A stretch of DNA of 64,000 nucleotides. Origin: Mesorhizobium sp. M2A.F.Ca.ET.046.03.2.1. GTDB lineage: Bacteria > Pseudomonadota > Alphaproteobacteria > Rhizobiales > Rhizobiaceae. Location: the NCBI RefSeq assembly GCF_003952425.1, contig NZ_CP034449.1:4948001-5012000 (forward strand), given 5' to 3'. The notes below the pieces were generated by a model. It was not told the DNA's origin. It did no database searches and saw nothing but the letters and a program-made list of their open reading frames with translations. A program made the position numbers and the translations under genes. Numbering within the stretch: position 1 is the stretch's first letter; the number at the start of each line of letters is the position of its first letter. This document shows positions 37,125 through 45,600 of this stretch, piece by piece.

Positions 37125-37982
37125 TCAGCTGGTCGTCACGCTGGCGGCGAAAGCCGCGTCGATGATGGCGAGCTTGACCGCCTGCGCGGTGAGGTACTCG
37201 CTGTAGAATTCGTTCGAAATCCACATGACGGAATGGCCGCGCCGCCCAAGCCAGCCGACGCTGCCGAGCGCCTCGGCGTCGCGCAGCTTGCGCGCAAGGT
37301 GGGTACGCGACAGCTTCAGCCACCTGGAGAAGTCGCCGATCGACAGCACGCCAGTCGGAATGCGCTCCTGGCCGGCATCCTGTGGGTCGACGCCGGCGAT
37401 CAGCCAATCCATGACGACGCCGCCATTGTTGAGCCATGTGAACAGCGAAAAAGTCTGTTGCGGCTCCCGCACCGGCACCGAGGAGATCAGCCCATCCGCG
37501 ATCAGCGGCTGCAACCGCACCAACATTTGCGGCCGTGCCTGGAACATTTGCAGCCGGCTCCCGCCGTCAAGAGCATCAAGCGTGCTCAGATGCATATGAA
37601 TCCAGCCGATCAACGGCTCCAGGGTTATGGCGGGCAGGTGCAAGGGGCGAATGCGGCCGTCGTCGGCCATTGGACCGACTTCGATGAAATTATAGTGCTG
37701 CATTTCCTTGATGAAGGCATGGGCAGTGTTTCGGCTTGCAACTGCATGCTGAACGGTGACGTCGACAAAACGCGCCGCCGTCAGTTCCTTCCGGTAGTCG
37801 CTGGGATCCCTGCGGAAATGCAGGGCAAGACCGATATGCGCCATCAGCCAGCGCTGCTGGGTGGCAAAGACCGAGGACGCGCGCGGGTTTCCTTCATAGG
37901 CCTGCTGCATCGCCCGGGCCTGTGCCTGGACGGCGGCATTCAGCGCCGGATGACCGACAATGTCTTCGCAGTTCAGCGCCAT
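37125..37982 (-). CDS. Uncharacterised protein with two winged-helix-like segments, paralogue A
   Basis: 285 residues from the ATG at 37980-37982 (MALNCEDIVGHPALN); an extension to 38054 is possible. No family recognised with certainty. Two helix-turn-helix-like segments are visible: near residues 80-125 (RFVDVTVQHAVASRNTAHAF, IKEMQHYNFIEVG) and near 210-255 (IGDFSRWLKLSRTHLARKLR, DAEALGSVGWLGRRGHSVMW). It is a clear paralogue of the next gene upstream and probably DNA-binding. Convergent with the ROK gene (15-bp gap). Confidence 0.72.
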   Translation of the reverse strand: MALNCEDIVGHPALNAAVQAQARAMQQAYEGNPRASSVFATQQRWLMAHIGLALHFRRDPSDYRKELTAARFVDVTVQHAVASRNTAHAFIKEMQHYNFIEVGPMADDGRIRPLHLPAITLEPLIGWIHMHLSTLDALDGGSRLQMFQARPQMLVRLQPLIADGLISSVPVREPQQTFSLFTWLNNGGVVMDWLIAGVDPQDAGQERIPTGVLSIGDFSRWLKLSRTHLARKLRDAEALGSVGWLGRRGHSVMWISNEFYSEYLTAQAVKLAIIDAAFAASVTTS

Positions 37983-38100
37983 CCCCCCAGACTCCGCCAA
38001 ATATCGCAGTGTGCGGATGCGGATAGCAGTTTTGGCCGGCGCCTGCCAGCGCAACCAGCGGTATTTGTCGGCTGGGTCCGAGAAGCGACCGTTGCGCCAG

Positions 38101-38967
38101 TCAGCTCTCGTCCGCCTGGGACAAACTGTCGTCGAAAGCCAGGTCGACTAGGGCGAGCTTGGACGTCTGCATGACCATGTATTCGTCGAAGAACTGGCGT
38201 GAAACCCACATGACGGAATGACCGCGCTGGCCGACCCAGCCGATGCTGCCAAGCGCCTCGGCATCATTGAGTTTCCGCGCCAGGTGGGTGCGTGACAGCT
38301 TCAGCCAGTGCGCGAATTCGCTGACCGAGATGACGCTGGTCGGTATCCTGTCGAGATGAACGTCCTCCGGATCGATACCGGACATCAGCCAGTCCATGAC
38401 GATGCCGCCATTGTTTAGCCAGATAAACAACGAGAAAGTCCGCCCAGGCTCCCGCACGCCCTGGCTGGCCAGCAATCCATCGGCGATGAGCGGCTGCAGC
38501 CTGGACAGCATCCCGGGTCGATCGAGGAAAGTTGTCAGCCGGTTTCCGCCATCTATGCGGTCGAGCGTCCTCAGATGTGCGTGGATCCAGCCGGTGAAGG
38601 TTTCGATGGTGCCTTCGGTGACCCGCATGGGGTGGGCGCGGCCGTCACCGCTGGCCGAAATATACTCGACGATGTTGTAGCGAAGCATCTCCTTGACGAA
38701 GGCCTCGGCCGTGTTGCGGCTGGCAAGGGAATAGCGGCGTACGACCTCGATGAACCGCGCCATCGTCATGTCGGAGCGGCGGTCATTGGGATCGCGCCGG
38801 AAATGCAAGGCCAGACCGGCGTGACCGAGCAGCCAGCGCTGCTGGGTGGCGAACACGGCAGCCAGCCGCGGGCTTGTTTCGTATATGTGGATGAGCGCGC
38901 GCGCCTGCTCCTGGATGCAGCGAAGCGCTGCCGGATGACGGGCTATCTCTGCGGCACTCAGCGGCAT
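38101..38967 (-). CDS. Uncharacterised protein with two winged-helix-like segments, paralogue B
   Basis: 288 residues from the ATG at 38965-38967 with AGGAA just upstream. Aligns along its length with the 37.1-38.0 kb gene: VFATQQRWLLGHAGLALHFR, RYSLASRNTAEAFVKEMLRY, RLQPLIADGLLASQGVREPG, FAHWLKLSRTHLARKLNDAE and GSIGWVGQRGHSVMWVS all have counterparts. The two lie head to tail 118 bp apart. Both HTH-like parts keep the SRNTAxAFxKEM and LSRTHLARKL cores, so both are probably functional DNA-binding proteins. Targets unknown. Confidence 0.72.
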   Translation of the reverse strand: MPLSAAEIARHPAALRCIQEQARALIHIYETSPRLAAVFATQQRWLLGHAGLALHFRRDPNDRRSDMTMARFIEVVRRYSLASRNTAEAFVKEMLRYNIVEYISASGDGRAHPMRVTEGTIETFTGWIHAHLRTLDRIDGGNRLTTFLDRPGMLSRLQPLIADGLLASQGVREPGRTFSLFIWLNNGGIVMDWLMSGIDPEDVHLDRIPTSVISVSEFAHWLKLSRTHLARKLNDAEALGSIGWVGQRGHSVMWVSRQFFDEYMVMQTSKLALVDLAFDDSLSQADES

Positions 38968-39345
38968 TTCCTGCGGCACTCCAGGCGATTTTCGAAGAAC
39001 GGCAAATGAAGATTCCCAGTGTTCACCGGTTGTGTCCAGTTGCCTATTGGAACAACGAACGATCAAGCGGCGCGTTTGTTGCTAACTCGTTGCATCGGTT
39101 CGGGAAACCCGTCCCAATAATAGTCCGGCCCGCATCCCTGCGTTGAATAGGCGAGTCCGGTCAAGCAGGCATAGGTTCCGCGCCATCGGGGCTGCGGGGA
39201 GCGCTTTCCCGGGAAAAAATGAACAAGGACAGGGTCTGGCGCCCGATGCGCGGTGGCAACTGAAGTTCTCGTGTGGACTTTGCAGCGAGGAAGCGGCTAC
39301 CTATCGTGATGCCTTGACGCCATTTGCCGAGGCCGCCCGGGTGAA

Positions 39346-40182
39346 ATGATGCCGAGAACAATCCGGACACTGACCGCCAGCGAAGTGGAAACGCTCGTCG
39401 ACTGGGCGGCTGGAGAGGGCTGGAACCCGGGCATCGGCGACGCCGCGGCGTTCCGGACAGCCGATCCCGACTGTTTCATCGGCGCTTTCGTCGATGGAGA
39501 GATGGTGGCCGGCATTTCGGCCGTCGCATACGGCACGGGCTTCGGCTTCATCGGCCTCTATATCTGCCGGCCCGACCGGCGCGGCGAAGGCCATGGCAAG
39601 GCGGTCTGGGATGCCGGCATGGCACGCCTCGGCGACCGCATCATCGGTCTCGACGGGGTGGCCGAGCAACGGGCCAACTACCAGCGCATGGGCTTCGTGC
39701 CCGTCTACGAGACCGTGCGCTACAGCGGTCGCCCCGCCGGATTGCCGGGGGGAAGCGACATACGGCCAGTGATGGCCGGCGACATGGCCGGGATACTCGC
39801 CTATGATCGCAAGCGTTTCCCGGCGCCGCGGGAAGCCTTCCTCCGGGAGTGGCTGCGGCAGCCCCGGATTGCGCTGCTCTGTGGCGGATCGGCCGGCATT
39901 GCCGGCTACGGCGTGGCCCGCCGATGCCGGGAAGGCTTCAAGGTCGGACCCCTGTTTGCCGACAGGACGGACCTTGCCCTGGCATTGCTGGCGGACCTTG
40001 TGGGCAGGATCGGCAACGATACATTGCATATTGACGTGCCGGCCAGCCAGGTTCAATTCACCGCCATGCTTCAGGCCGCCGGCTTGGTCCCGGGCTTTGC
40101 GACGACACGCATGTACAAGGGCGGCAAACCCGGTAACGCCCCCTCTACAGTTTTCGGCATCACGACGCTCGAGCTGGGATGA
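39346..40182 (+). CDS. GNAT-family N-acetyltransferase, two-domain type
   Basis: 278 residues. The N-terminal GNAT domain shows LVDWAAGEGWNPGIGDAAAF, the acetyl-CoA loop ICRPDRRGEGHGKAVWDAG (RxxGxG-like) and GVAEQRANYQRMGFVPVYET. A second ~120-residue part (GPLFADRTDLALALLADLVG, HIDVPASQVQFTAMLQAAGL) matches the extra domain of YitH-like acetyltransferases. Substrate unknown. Two start ATGs are adjacent (39346, 39349). The ~280 bp before it hold no recognisable gene. Confidence 0.85.
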   Translation: MMPRTIRTLTASEVETLVDWAAGEGWNPGIGDAAAFRTADPDCFIGAFVDGEMVAGISAVAYGTGFGFIGLYICRPDRRGEGHGKAVWDAGMARLGDRIIGLDGVAEQRANYQRMGFVPVYETVRYSGRPAGLPGGSDIRPVMAGDMAGILAYDRKRFPAPREAFLREWLRQPRIALLCGGSAGIAGYGVARRCREGFKVGPLFADRTDLALALLADLVGRIGNDTLHIDVPASQVQFTAMLQAAGLVPGFATTRMYKGGKPGNAPSTVFGITTLELG

Positions 40183-40305
40183 TCGGGGGCCGGCGAAGCC
40201 GCTGAGGTCATTGTTTTGCCTCGCTGTCCATGCGACAGGGCCCCATGACATGATCTAGGGACATTGTGTGCCTTGCCGGGCGCTGCGTGGCGTGGAGGTT
40301 GTCAA

Positions 40306-41076
40306 ATGGCTGGCAGGACGGTTCTGATCGCCGGTGGCGCCGGGGGCATGGGGCTTGCGACCGGACTGCGCCTCGCGGCCGACGGTGAGCGGATCGCGCT
40401 CGCCGACCTTCCCGGTCCCAAGCTCGACGCAGCCGTGGCCAAGATTGTCGCGACCGGGGCGGATGCGGTGGGTTTGCCGCTCGACATCCGCTCCGTCGCT
40501 GCCTGCCGCGACGTGGTGGCCAAGGCCAGGAACTGGGGCGGCGGCATGGACATCCTGGTCAACGCCGCCGGCGTCTGGCTCGAGGGGCCGGCGAGCGGGG
40601 TCGAGGAAGATCAGTGGGACCTTGTGCTGGACGTCAATCTCAAGGGAGCGTTCTTCCTGATCTCGGCGGCTGTCCCGCATCTGGCGGCGGCGCAAGGCGT
40701 GATCGTCAACATTGCGTCCGACGCCGGGCTCGTCGGCAACAATGGGGCGGCCGTCTATTGCGCCTCGAAGGGCGGGCTGGTTCTGCTGACCAAGGCACTC
40801 GCGCTGGAACTCGCCCCGCAAGGCATCAGGGTCAACGCCGTTTGCCCCGGCGATACGGCAACGCCGATGATCGAATATCAGGCCAGGACCTATGGCGGGG
40901 ACGATCCCGACGGCTACAAGCGCCGGCTTCTCGGGCACTATCCGCAAGGGGGCAAAGCAAGGTTCATTCAGGTGGAAGAGATCGCATCCTTCATCCACTA
41001 CCTCTGCCAGCCGGGCTCGGCGCCGATCACCGGGGCCGCGCTGTCGATCGATTTCGGCGTCAGCGCCGGCTATTGA
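40306..41076 (+). CDS. SDR-family oxidoreductase
   Basis: 256 residues from the ATG at 40306 with GGAGG upstream. Classical short-chain dehydrogenase: cofactor motif VLIAGGAGGMGLATGLRLAA, an Asp after the second strand (ALADLP) suggesting NAD preference, DILVNAAGVW, catalytic Ser in NIASDAGLVG and YxxxK in AVYCASKGGLVLLTKALALE, then VNAVCPGDTATPM. Followed 73 bp later by a second SDR gene. Substrate unknown; the pair may act on the same compound class. Confidence 0.9.
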   Translation: MAGRTVLIAGGAGGMGLATGLRLAADGERIALADLPGPKLDAAVAKIVATGADAVGLPLDIRSVAACRDVVAKARNWGGGMDILVNAAGVWLEGPASGVEEDQWDLVLDVNLKGAFFLISAAVPHLAAAQGVIVNIASDAGLVGNNGAAVYCASKGGLVLLTKALALELAPQGIRVNAVCPGDTATPMIEYQARTYGGDDPDGYKRRLLGHYPQGGKARFIQVEEIASFIHYLCQPGSAPITGAALSIDFGVSAGY

Positions 41077-41149
41077 AAAAGCCTGGGCAGTTTCATCGCG
41101 GGCATGATTGCCCGCGTCGACATGCCGGCATTCCAATCGTGGAGAGGAA

Positions 41150-41911
41150 ATGATCGTGTTCCGCAAATCCCGCAGGGCGCTGGTGACCGGCGCGGGCGCC
41201 GCCGACGGCATCGGCGTAGCGGTCGCGCGTGCGCTGGGCGAGGCCGGCCTTTCGGTCGTCATCACCGCTTCGTCCGCGCGCGTCGAACAGCGGGCCGGGG
41301 AACTGCGGGCGGAGGGGCTCGATATAAGCGCCGTTGTGGCCGACCTGACGGTTTCGGGCGATGTCGAGCGCTTGTGCTCGCAGGCCGGCGAAATCGACGT
41401 CCTCGTCAACAATGCCGGGATGGGCACGGTCGCGCAGCCGGCGTTGCAGCGGCGGTTTCTCGACCTCAGCGAAAGCGATTGGGACCGCGGCATCGACGTC
41501 AGCCTCAAAACCGCGTTCCTGAGCACGCGCGGATTCCTGGCCGGCATGGTGCAGCGCTGCCATGGGCGCGTGGTCAACATGGCTTCGGTGACCGGACCTT
41601 ACGTCTCCAATGAAGGCGAGGCCGCCTATTCGGCGGCGAAGGCCGGCATGGTCGGGCTGACGCACGCGCTCGCCCTGGAGGTTGGCCGCAGCGGTGTCAC
41701 GGTCAACGCCGTGGCGCCGGGCTGGATCACGACCGGCGCATCGACGCCGGAGGAACTCGCCGCTGCCCGCAACACGCCGCTCGGGCGCGCGGGCAGTCCC
41801 GAGGAAGTCGCCGCCGCCGTGCTGTTCCTGGCGTCGGACGGAGCCAGCTATGTCAACGGCGCCGTTCTCGTCGTCGACGGCGGCAACATCCTGCAGGAAC
41901 GCAAGGGATGA
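41150..41911 (+). CDS. SDR-family oxidoreductase
   Basis: 253 residues from the ATG at 41150 with GGAGAGGAA upstream. Cofactor motif ALVTGAGAADGIGVAVARAL (an expanded TGxxxxxGIG loop), DVLVNNAGMGT, catalytic Ser in NMASVTGPYV, YxxxK in AAYSAAKAGMVGL, then VNAVAPGWITTG and a C-terminal VLFLASDGASYVNGAVLVVD. The residue after the second strand (TASSAR) suggests NADP use. A hairpin terminator with a T run follows. Confidence 0.9.
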   Translation: MIVFRKSRRALVTGAGAADGIGVAVARALGEAGLSVVITASSARVEQRAGELRAEGLDISAVVADLTVSGDVERLCSQAGEIDVLVNNAGMGTVAQPALQRRFLDLSESDWDRGIDVSLKTAFLSTRGFLAGMVQRCHGRVVNMASVTGPYVSNEGEAAYSAAKAGMVGLTHALALEVGRSGVTVNAVAPGWITTGASTPEELAAARNTPLGRAGSPEEVAAAVLFLASDGASYVNGAVLVVDGGNILQERKG

Positions 41912-41950
41912 GCGCTGGGATGCGCGAACGATGGTCAGGAGCGGCACTGT

Positions 41951-41972
41951 CGCCTATATAGGCGCTTTTTTC
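41951..41972 (+). terminator. Terminator after the SDR pair
   Basis: The palindrome CGCCTATATAGGCG is followed by CTTTTTTC, 39 bp after the second SDR stop and just ahead of the RsmB-type gene. Confidence 0.6.
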
Positions 41973-41989
41973 AGCCTGATCGCCGTTCC

Positions 41990-43309
41990 GTGACCCCTGC
42001 CGCCCGCCTGCAAGCCACAATCGAACTTATGGATGAAGTCGATAGCGTCGCGCGTCCCGCGGATGCTGTCGTCTCGGCGTGGTTTCGGGCTCGGCGCTAT
42101 ATCGGCGACAGGGACCGTGGCCAGATTTTGGAGTTGCTTTATGCGCTTCTGCGACACCATGCACGGCTTGGTTGGTGGCTGGCCAGGCATGGGCGCGAGG
42201 ATAGGCCCCGCAACCGCCTGCTCGCGTGGCTCACGCTGAAGGAAGGCGAGACGGCCGATCAGATCAAGCGCCTGTTCAACGGGGCGAAATTCGCGCCTGC
42301 CATCCTGACGGATCACGAGCACGCGCTGCTGGTCAAATTGCGGGGAGGCACGATCGACCATCCCGGCATGCCGGAAGAGGTGCGCCTTGAATGCCCGTCC
42401 TGGGCGGCCGATCCCCTGCGGCGCCGTTTCGGGGAAGCGTTCGGCCAGGAGATGTCCGCGCTTCTGGCGCCGCCGCCCCTTGATCTGCGCGTCAACCCGA
42501 TCAAGTCGACGCGCGAGGCCATGCTCAACGCGCTGAAGGATCTCGGCTTGCGGGCGCAGCCATCTGCCATCGCTCCTTACGGCATTCGTGTGCATGAACG
42601 CCCCTCGCTGGCGAGCCTGCTGATGCTCAGGACCGGTGAGGTCGAGATCCAGGATGAGGGCTCGCAGCTTGTCGCCATGCTGGTCGATGCCCGGCCGGGC
42701 GAGCGCGTGGTCGATTTCTGCGCCGGAGCCGGCGGCAAGACGCTGGCGGTCGCCGTGCAGATGAACAACAAGGGCCATGTTGTCGCCTGCGACGTCCTGG
42801 AAGGCCGTTTGAAGCGCGGCGCCGAGCGCTTCCGGCAGGCAGGATTGCACAATATCGAGACACGGCTCCTGGCCGGCGAAACGGATCGGTGGATCAAGCG
42901 CCACAAGGGCGGTTTCGATCGCGTGCTGGTGGACGCGCCATGCAGCGGCACCGGTACCTGGCGACGCAACCCCGATGCACGCTGGCGCGCGCAGGAGGAA
43001 CAGGGTCTGGACAATCTCGTGTCGCTGCAGGCCCGGATTCTGGCGAGCGCGGCGCGTCTGGTGAAGCCCGGTGGACGGCTGGTCTACGCGACATGCTCCA
43101 TGCTGTCCGAGGAGAATGAGGAACAGGTGGTAGCGTTCCTGGCGGCACATCCCGGTTTTCGTGTGGTGCCGCTTCACGAGGCCGCGCCGCAACTGACGAA
43201 CTCATCTCATCCGGACTATCTGTCGCTGACGCCCGCGCGCAACGATACCGACGGCTTCTTTGCCGCAGTCATGCAGCGAGAAGGTGCGCTCCCAGGTGGG
43301 CGCCCATAG
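41990..43309 (+). CDS. RsmB/NOP-family 16S rRNA cytosine-C5 methyltransferase
   Basis: 439 residues from a GTG at 41990. The N-terminal NusB-like helical part (YIGDRDRGQILELLYALLRH) is followed by the Rossmann methyltransferase: VEIQDEGSQLVAMLVDARPG, the SAM loop VVDFCAGAGGKTLAVAVQMN, VACDVLEGRLKRGAERFRQA, catalytic motif VLVDAPCSGTGTWRRNPDAR and second Cys in LVYATCSMLSEENEEQVVAF. The C-terminus is normal. Its 3' half (from 42836) and ~40 bp beyond its stop recur in two chimeric copies at 55.5-56.0 and 58.6-59.1 kb, so this locus is the intact parent. Confidence 0.93.
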   Translation: MTPAARLQATIELMDEVDSVARPADAVVSAWFRARRYIGDRDRGQILELLYALLRHHARLGWWLARHGREDRPRNRLLAWLTLKEGETADQIKRLFNGAKFAPAILTDHEHALLVKLRGGTIDHPGMPEEVRLECPSWAADPLRRRFGEAFGQEMSALLAPPPLDLRVNPIKSTREAMLNALKDLGLRAQPSAIAPYGIRVHERPSLASLLMLRTGEVEIQDEGSQLVAMLVDARPGERVVDFCAGAGGKTLAVAVQMNNKGHVVACDVLEGRLKRGAERFRQAGLHNIETRLLAGETDRWIKRHKGGFDRVLVDAPCSGTGTWRRNPDARWRAQEEQGLDNLVSLQARILASAARLVKPGGRLVYATCSMLSEENEEQVVAFLAAHPGFRVVPLHEAAPQLTNSSHPDYLSLTPARNDTDGFFAAVMQREGALPGGRP

Positions 43310-43350
43310 CCATTCGCGCGATCCATTTTTTTGAATGACCCGAATGGGGC
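42836..43350 (+). repeat. Parent segment of the rsmB-derived part of the chimeric repeats
   Basis: This stretch (from codon ~283 of the RsmB-type gene through its stop and the ATTTTTTTGAATGACC motif after it) matches 55518-56028 and 58636-59140 base for base with scattered differences. Similarity begins at CAGGC/GGATTGCAC and fades after AATGGGGCCG. Confidence 0.85.
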
Positions 43351-43478
43351 CGAGAGCAGTCCGGCAGCGTTCGGACTGGCGAGCCGGGAAACCGACGTTC
43401 CATTCGGCGCACCACGCCGTCAGCATCGGAGCCATGCTCTGCTTGGCTTAAGGTAGGCAGACCTGCCTCGGGCTCTGT

Positions 43479-45032
43479 TCACTCCGTTGGCAGTGGCACA
43501 AGGTCGAGCTTCGGCACGATTTCCTCTGTCGCATCGTCAAGCGGTGGCGGTTCTTCTTCAGCTTCCTGCTTCGGTTCGACCATCAGCAGGCCTACCACGA
43601 TCAGCGCTAACGAAACCCAGGTGAGCGCCGGTATCGCTTCGCCCAGCAGCAACATGCTCCACCCTATACCGGCCGCGGTTACGGCGTAGGCGTTCTGGCT
43701 TGCGAACACAGCACCTGTGCTGGAGATCAGCGCAATGAAGAGCAGCATGGCCAGATTGCCGGCAACTGCCATCAAAATGACAATGATGCCAAGCCTTCCG
43801 GTCAACAAACCAACCGGTATGAAATCCCCATAAAAGGCCGCGAGCGGAATCAGCATCAAAAGCGAAGCAACCAGGACCATGCCGAACATGGCGACGCTGT
43901 CGACGGCAGCGGGTTTGAACTCCGAAAGATAGATATCCTCAGTGGCATAAGTGACCGGGATCACAAGCGCGATGGCAAGCCACAACCAATTCGTGTTCAT
44001 TTCCCCCGGCTCGCCAAAGAAAAGGATGATGACGATGCCGACGAGACCCAGTCCAAGCCCCAAGAACCGTTTCATGCTCGGCGCTTCGGTCCGCATCAAG
44101 GCCGCGAACAGGAATACGGCGAACCCTTCAAGTACGATGACGATGGAGACGATAAAGGCCGGAAGCTTGCTTGCCAGCCAATAGACCAGCACCTGATTGA
44201 CCACCGAGCTGATGAACGCGAGGATGATAACGAACCGCCAATCCGAGCGCGTGAGAGCAGACAGCCTCGGCATGGTCCTGCGCTTGAGGCTAATCCCGAG
44301 GCAGAACGCAGCTCCGATGAGGTCAATAAGGATCGCTAGTCCAATCGGGTGAGCTTCAACGAGCGAAGCCATTTTCGACAGCGGGACGACAAGGCCCCAC
44401 AGTCCTCCGCAGGCCAACAGCAGCAAGGCTCCGCGGAATGTGCGGATATTTTGCCGCATTTTGCGTTCGCGCTCGTAAACCTTTTGGGCCATCGTTGCGA
44501 ACACACTGGCGAGCTTGCCCAGACCATCGGTTCGGGCTGCCACATCGCGGATGCCCAGCTTCGAAGGGTTGAACCTCCCACTTTCCAGGGTCGCGGCCGC
44601 TTTCGTCAACTTGGCTACCTGACGCAGATATTCCTTCTCTACGTCGCGCAGTCGCTTTTTCTCGATGCACGTGGAAATCCGCGCCTTGAGAAGCGCCAGC
44701 TCGAAATCCTTGGGCAAGAAATCCTCGGCGCCCAATTCAATCGCCTTCACGACGCTGCTCATCTCATCGTCGAGCCCGGAAATCACAATCACCGGCACAT
44801 CCCGGGTCCGGGGCGAGCTCTTGAGGCTCGTCAGCACCTCGAAGCCGTCCATCACCGGCATCATGATATCGAGAAGAACAAGATCGAAATTTTCAACTGC
44901 GAGCAGATCGAGAGCCGCTCGCCCGTTCTCTACAGCCTCGGCTTCATGGCCGAGAGCCTCCACCGATTTTTTGAGCTTGATCCTTATGGTCCGAGAGTCG
45001 TCGACGATGAGAATTCGGCCAGGGTTGCTCAC
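43479..45032 (-). CDS. Response-regulator receiver domain fused to an EamA/DMT-family transporter
   Basis: 517 residues from a GTG at 45030-45032, one base after the Hpt stop and preceded by GGGGAA. Residues ~5-122 are a receiver domain: acidic pair D11-D12 in ILIVDDSRT, phosphoacceptor D55 in LVLLDIMMPVMDG, S85 and K108 in EDFLPKDFE, all key residues present. Residues ~123-200 are a helical linker with a HAMP-like stretch (VAARTDGLGKLASVFATMAQ, KVYERERKMRQ). Residues ~201-490 hold about ten hydrophobic helices of two EamA repeats (GALLLLACGGLWGLVVPLSK; FIVSIVIVLEGFAVFLFAAL; WLWLAIALVIPVTYATEDIY; LLMLIPLAAFYGDF), then an acidic C-tail. The natural reading is a metabolite exporter gated by phosphorylation. 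It is not a frameshift artefact: one frame runs throughout. Substrate unknown. Confidence 0.88.
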   Translation of the reverse strand: MSNPGRILIVDDSRTIRIKLKKSVEALGHEAEAVENGRAALDLLAVENFDLVLLDIMMPVMDGFEVLTSLKSSPRTRDVPVIVISGLDDEMSSVVKAIELGAEDFLPKDFELALLKARISTCIEKKRLRDVEKEYLRQVAKLTKAAATLESGRFNPSKLGIRDVAARTDGLGKLASVFATMAQKVYERERKMRQNIRTFRGALLLLACGGLWGLVVPLSKMASLVEAHPIGLAILIDLIGAAFCLGISLKRRTMPRLSALTRSDWRFVIILAFISSVVNQVLVYWLASKLPAFIVSIVIVLEGFAVFLFAALMRTEAPSMKRFLGLGLGLVGIVIILFFGEPGEMNTNWLWLAIALVIPVTYATEDIYLSEFKPAAVDSVAMFGMVLVASLLMLIPLAAFYGDFIPVGLLTGRLGIIVILMAVAGNLAMLLFIALISSTGAVFASQNAYAVTAAGIGWSMLLLGEAIPALTWVSLALIVVGLLMVEPKQEAEEEPPPLDDATEEIVPKLDLVPLPTE

Positions 45033-45033
45033 G

Positions 45034-45381
45034 CTAATTCCCCAGGTTGAAGATTGCTCGAAGCTCGCTGCTGGCGACGTCGAAGGCACGCTGTGCATCG
45101 CCGATCTCGGCAAGACTTGCGGGTTCGCCGCTTGCGCACCGCGCCTCCACCCCGGCGCAGATCTGGCTGAGATCAGTCGCACCCATATCCCGCGCATTCG
45201 ATTTCAGGGAGTGGGCAGCCCGTCGGACGGCAGCGTGGTCGGAGGCCTGACATGACGACCACATGCCCTGCATGATGGATGGCCCTTCCTCCAAGAAGGA
45301 CTCCACAAGCTCCAGAAGGTCGGCTTCCTCGCCACCGACAAGCTCACGCAGCTTGTCCAGCGCCCCTCTGTCGATCGCCAC
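45034..45381 (-). CDS. Free-standing histidine phosphotransfer (Hpt) protein
   Basis: 115 residues. Four-helix-type Hpt domain with the phospho-histidine H57 in RRAAHSLKSNARDMGA, preceded by GGEEADLLELVESFLEEGPS. Lies between the hybrid kinase (219 bp upstream on the same strand) and the receiver-DMT gene (adjacent). It would carry phosphate from the kinase receiver domains to D55 of the transporter fusion. A GATAAT-like -10 in the 219-bp gap suggests it may also have its own promoter. Confidence 0.9.
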   Translation of the reverse strand: MAIDRGALDKLRELVGGEEADLLELVESFLEEGPSIMQGMWSSCQASDHAAVRRAAHSLKSNARDMGATDLSQICAGVEARCASGEPASLAEIGDAQRAFDVASSELRAIFNLGN

Positions 45382-45600
45382 AACATCCCCCGATGTATGC
45401 TTCTTCGAACCAAAACCAGCGACAAAACATCTGCCGGCGCTGGCAAAAACGAGCGAAGTCGAACTCTCTGCTCCCCTTCTTTCAGAGTTCCATCGCGTTG
45501 AAAAGACAGATTATCGCACCAATGCTAAATTAGCGAGATCCCTATTCCCGGCGATGCTGCCGCGACGCTAATCTCGATTACTCCGACGCCGCTGTTCCAC

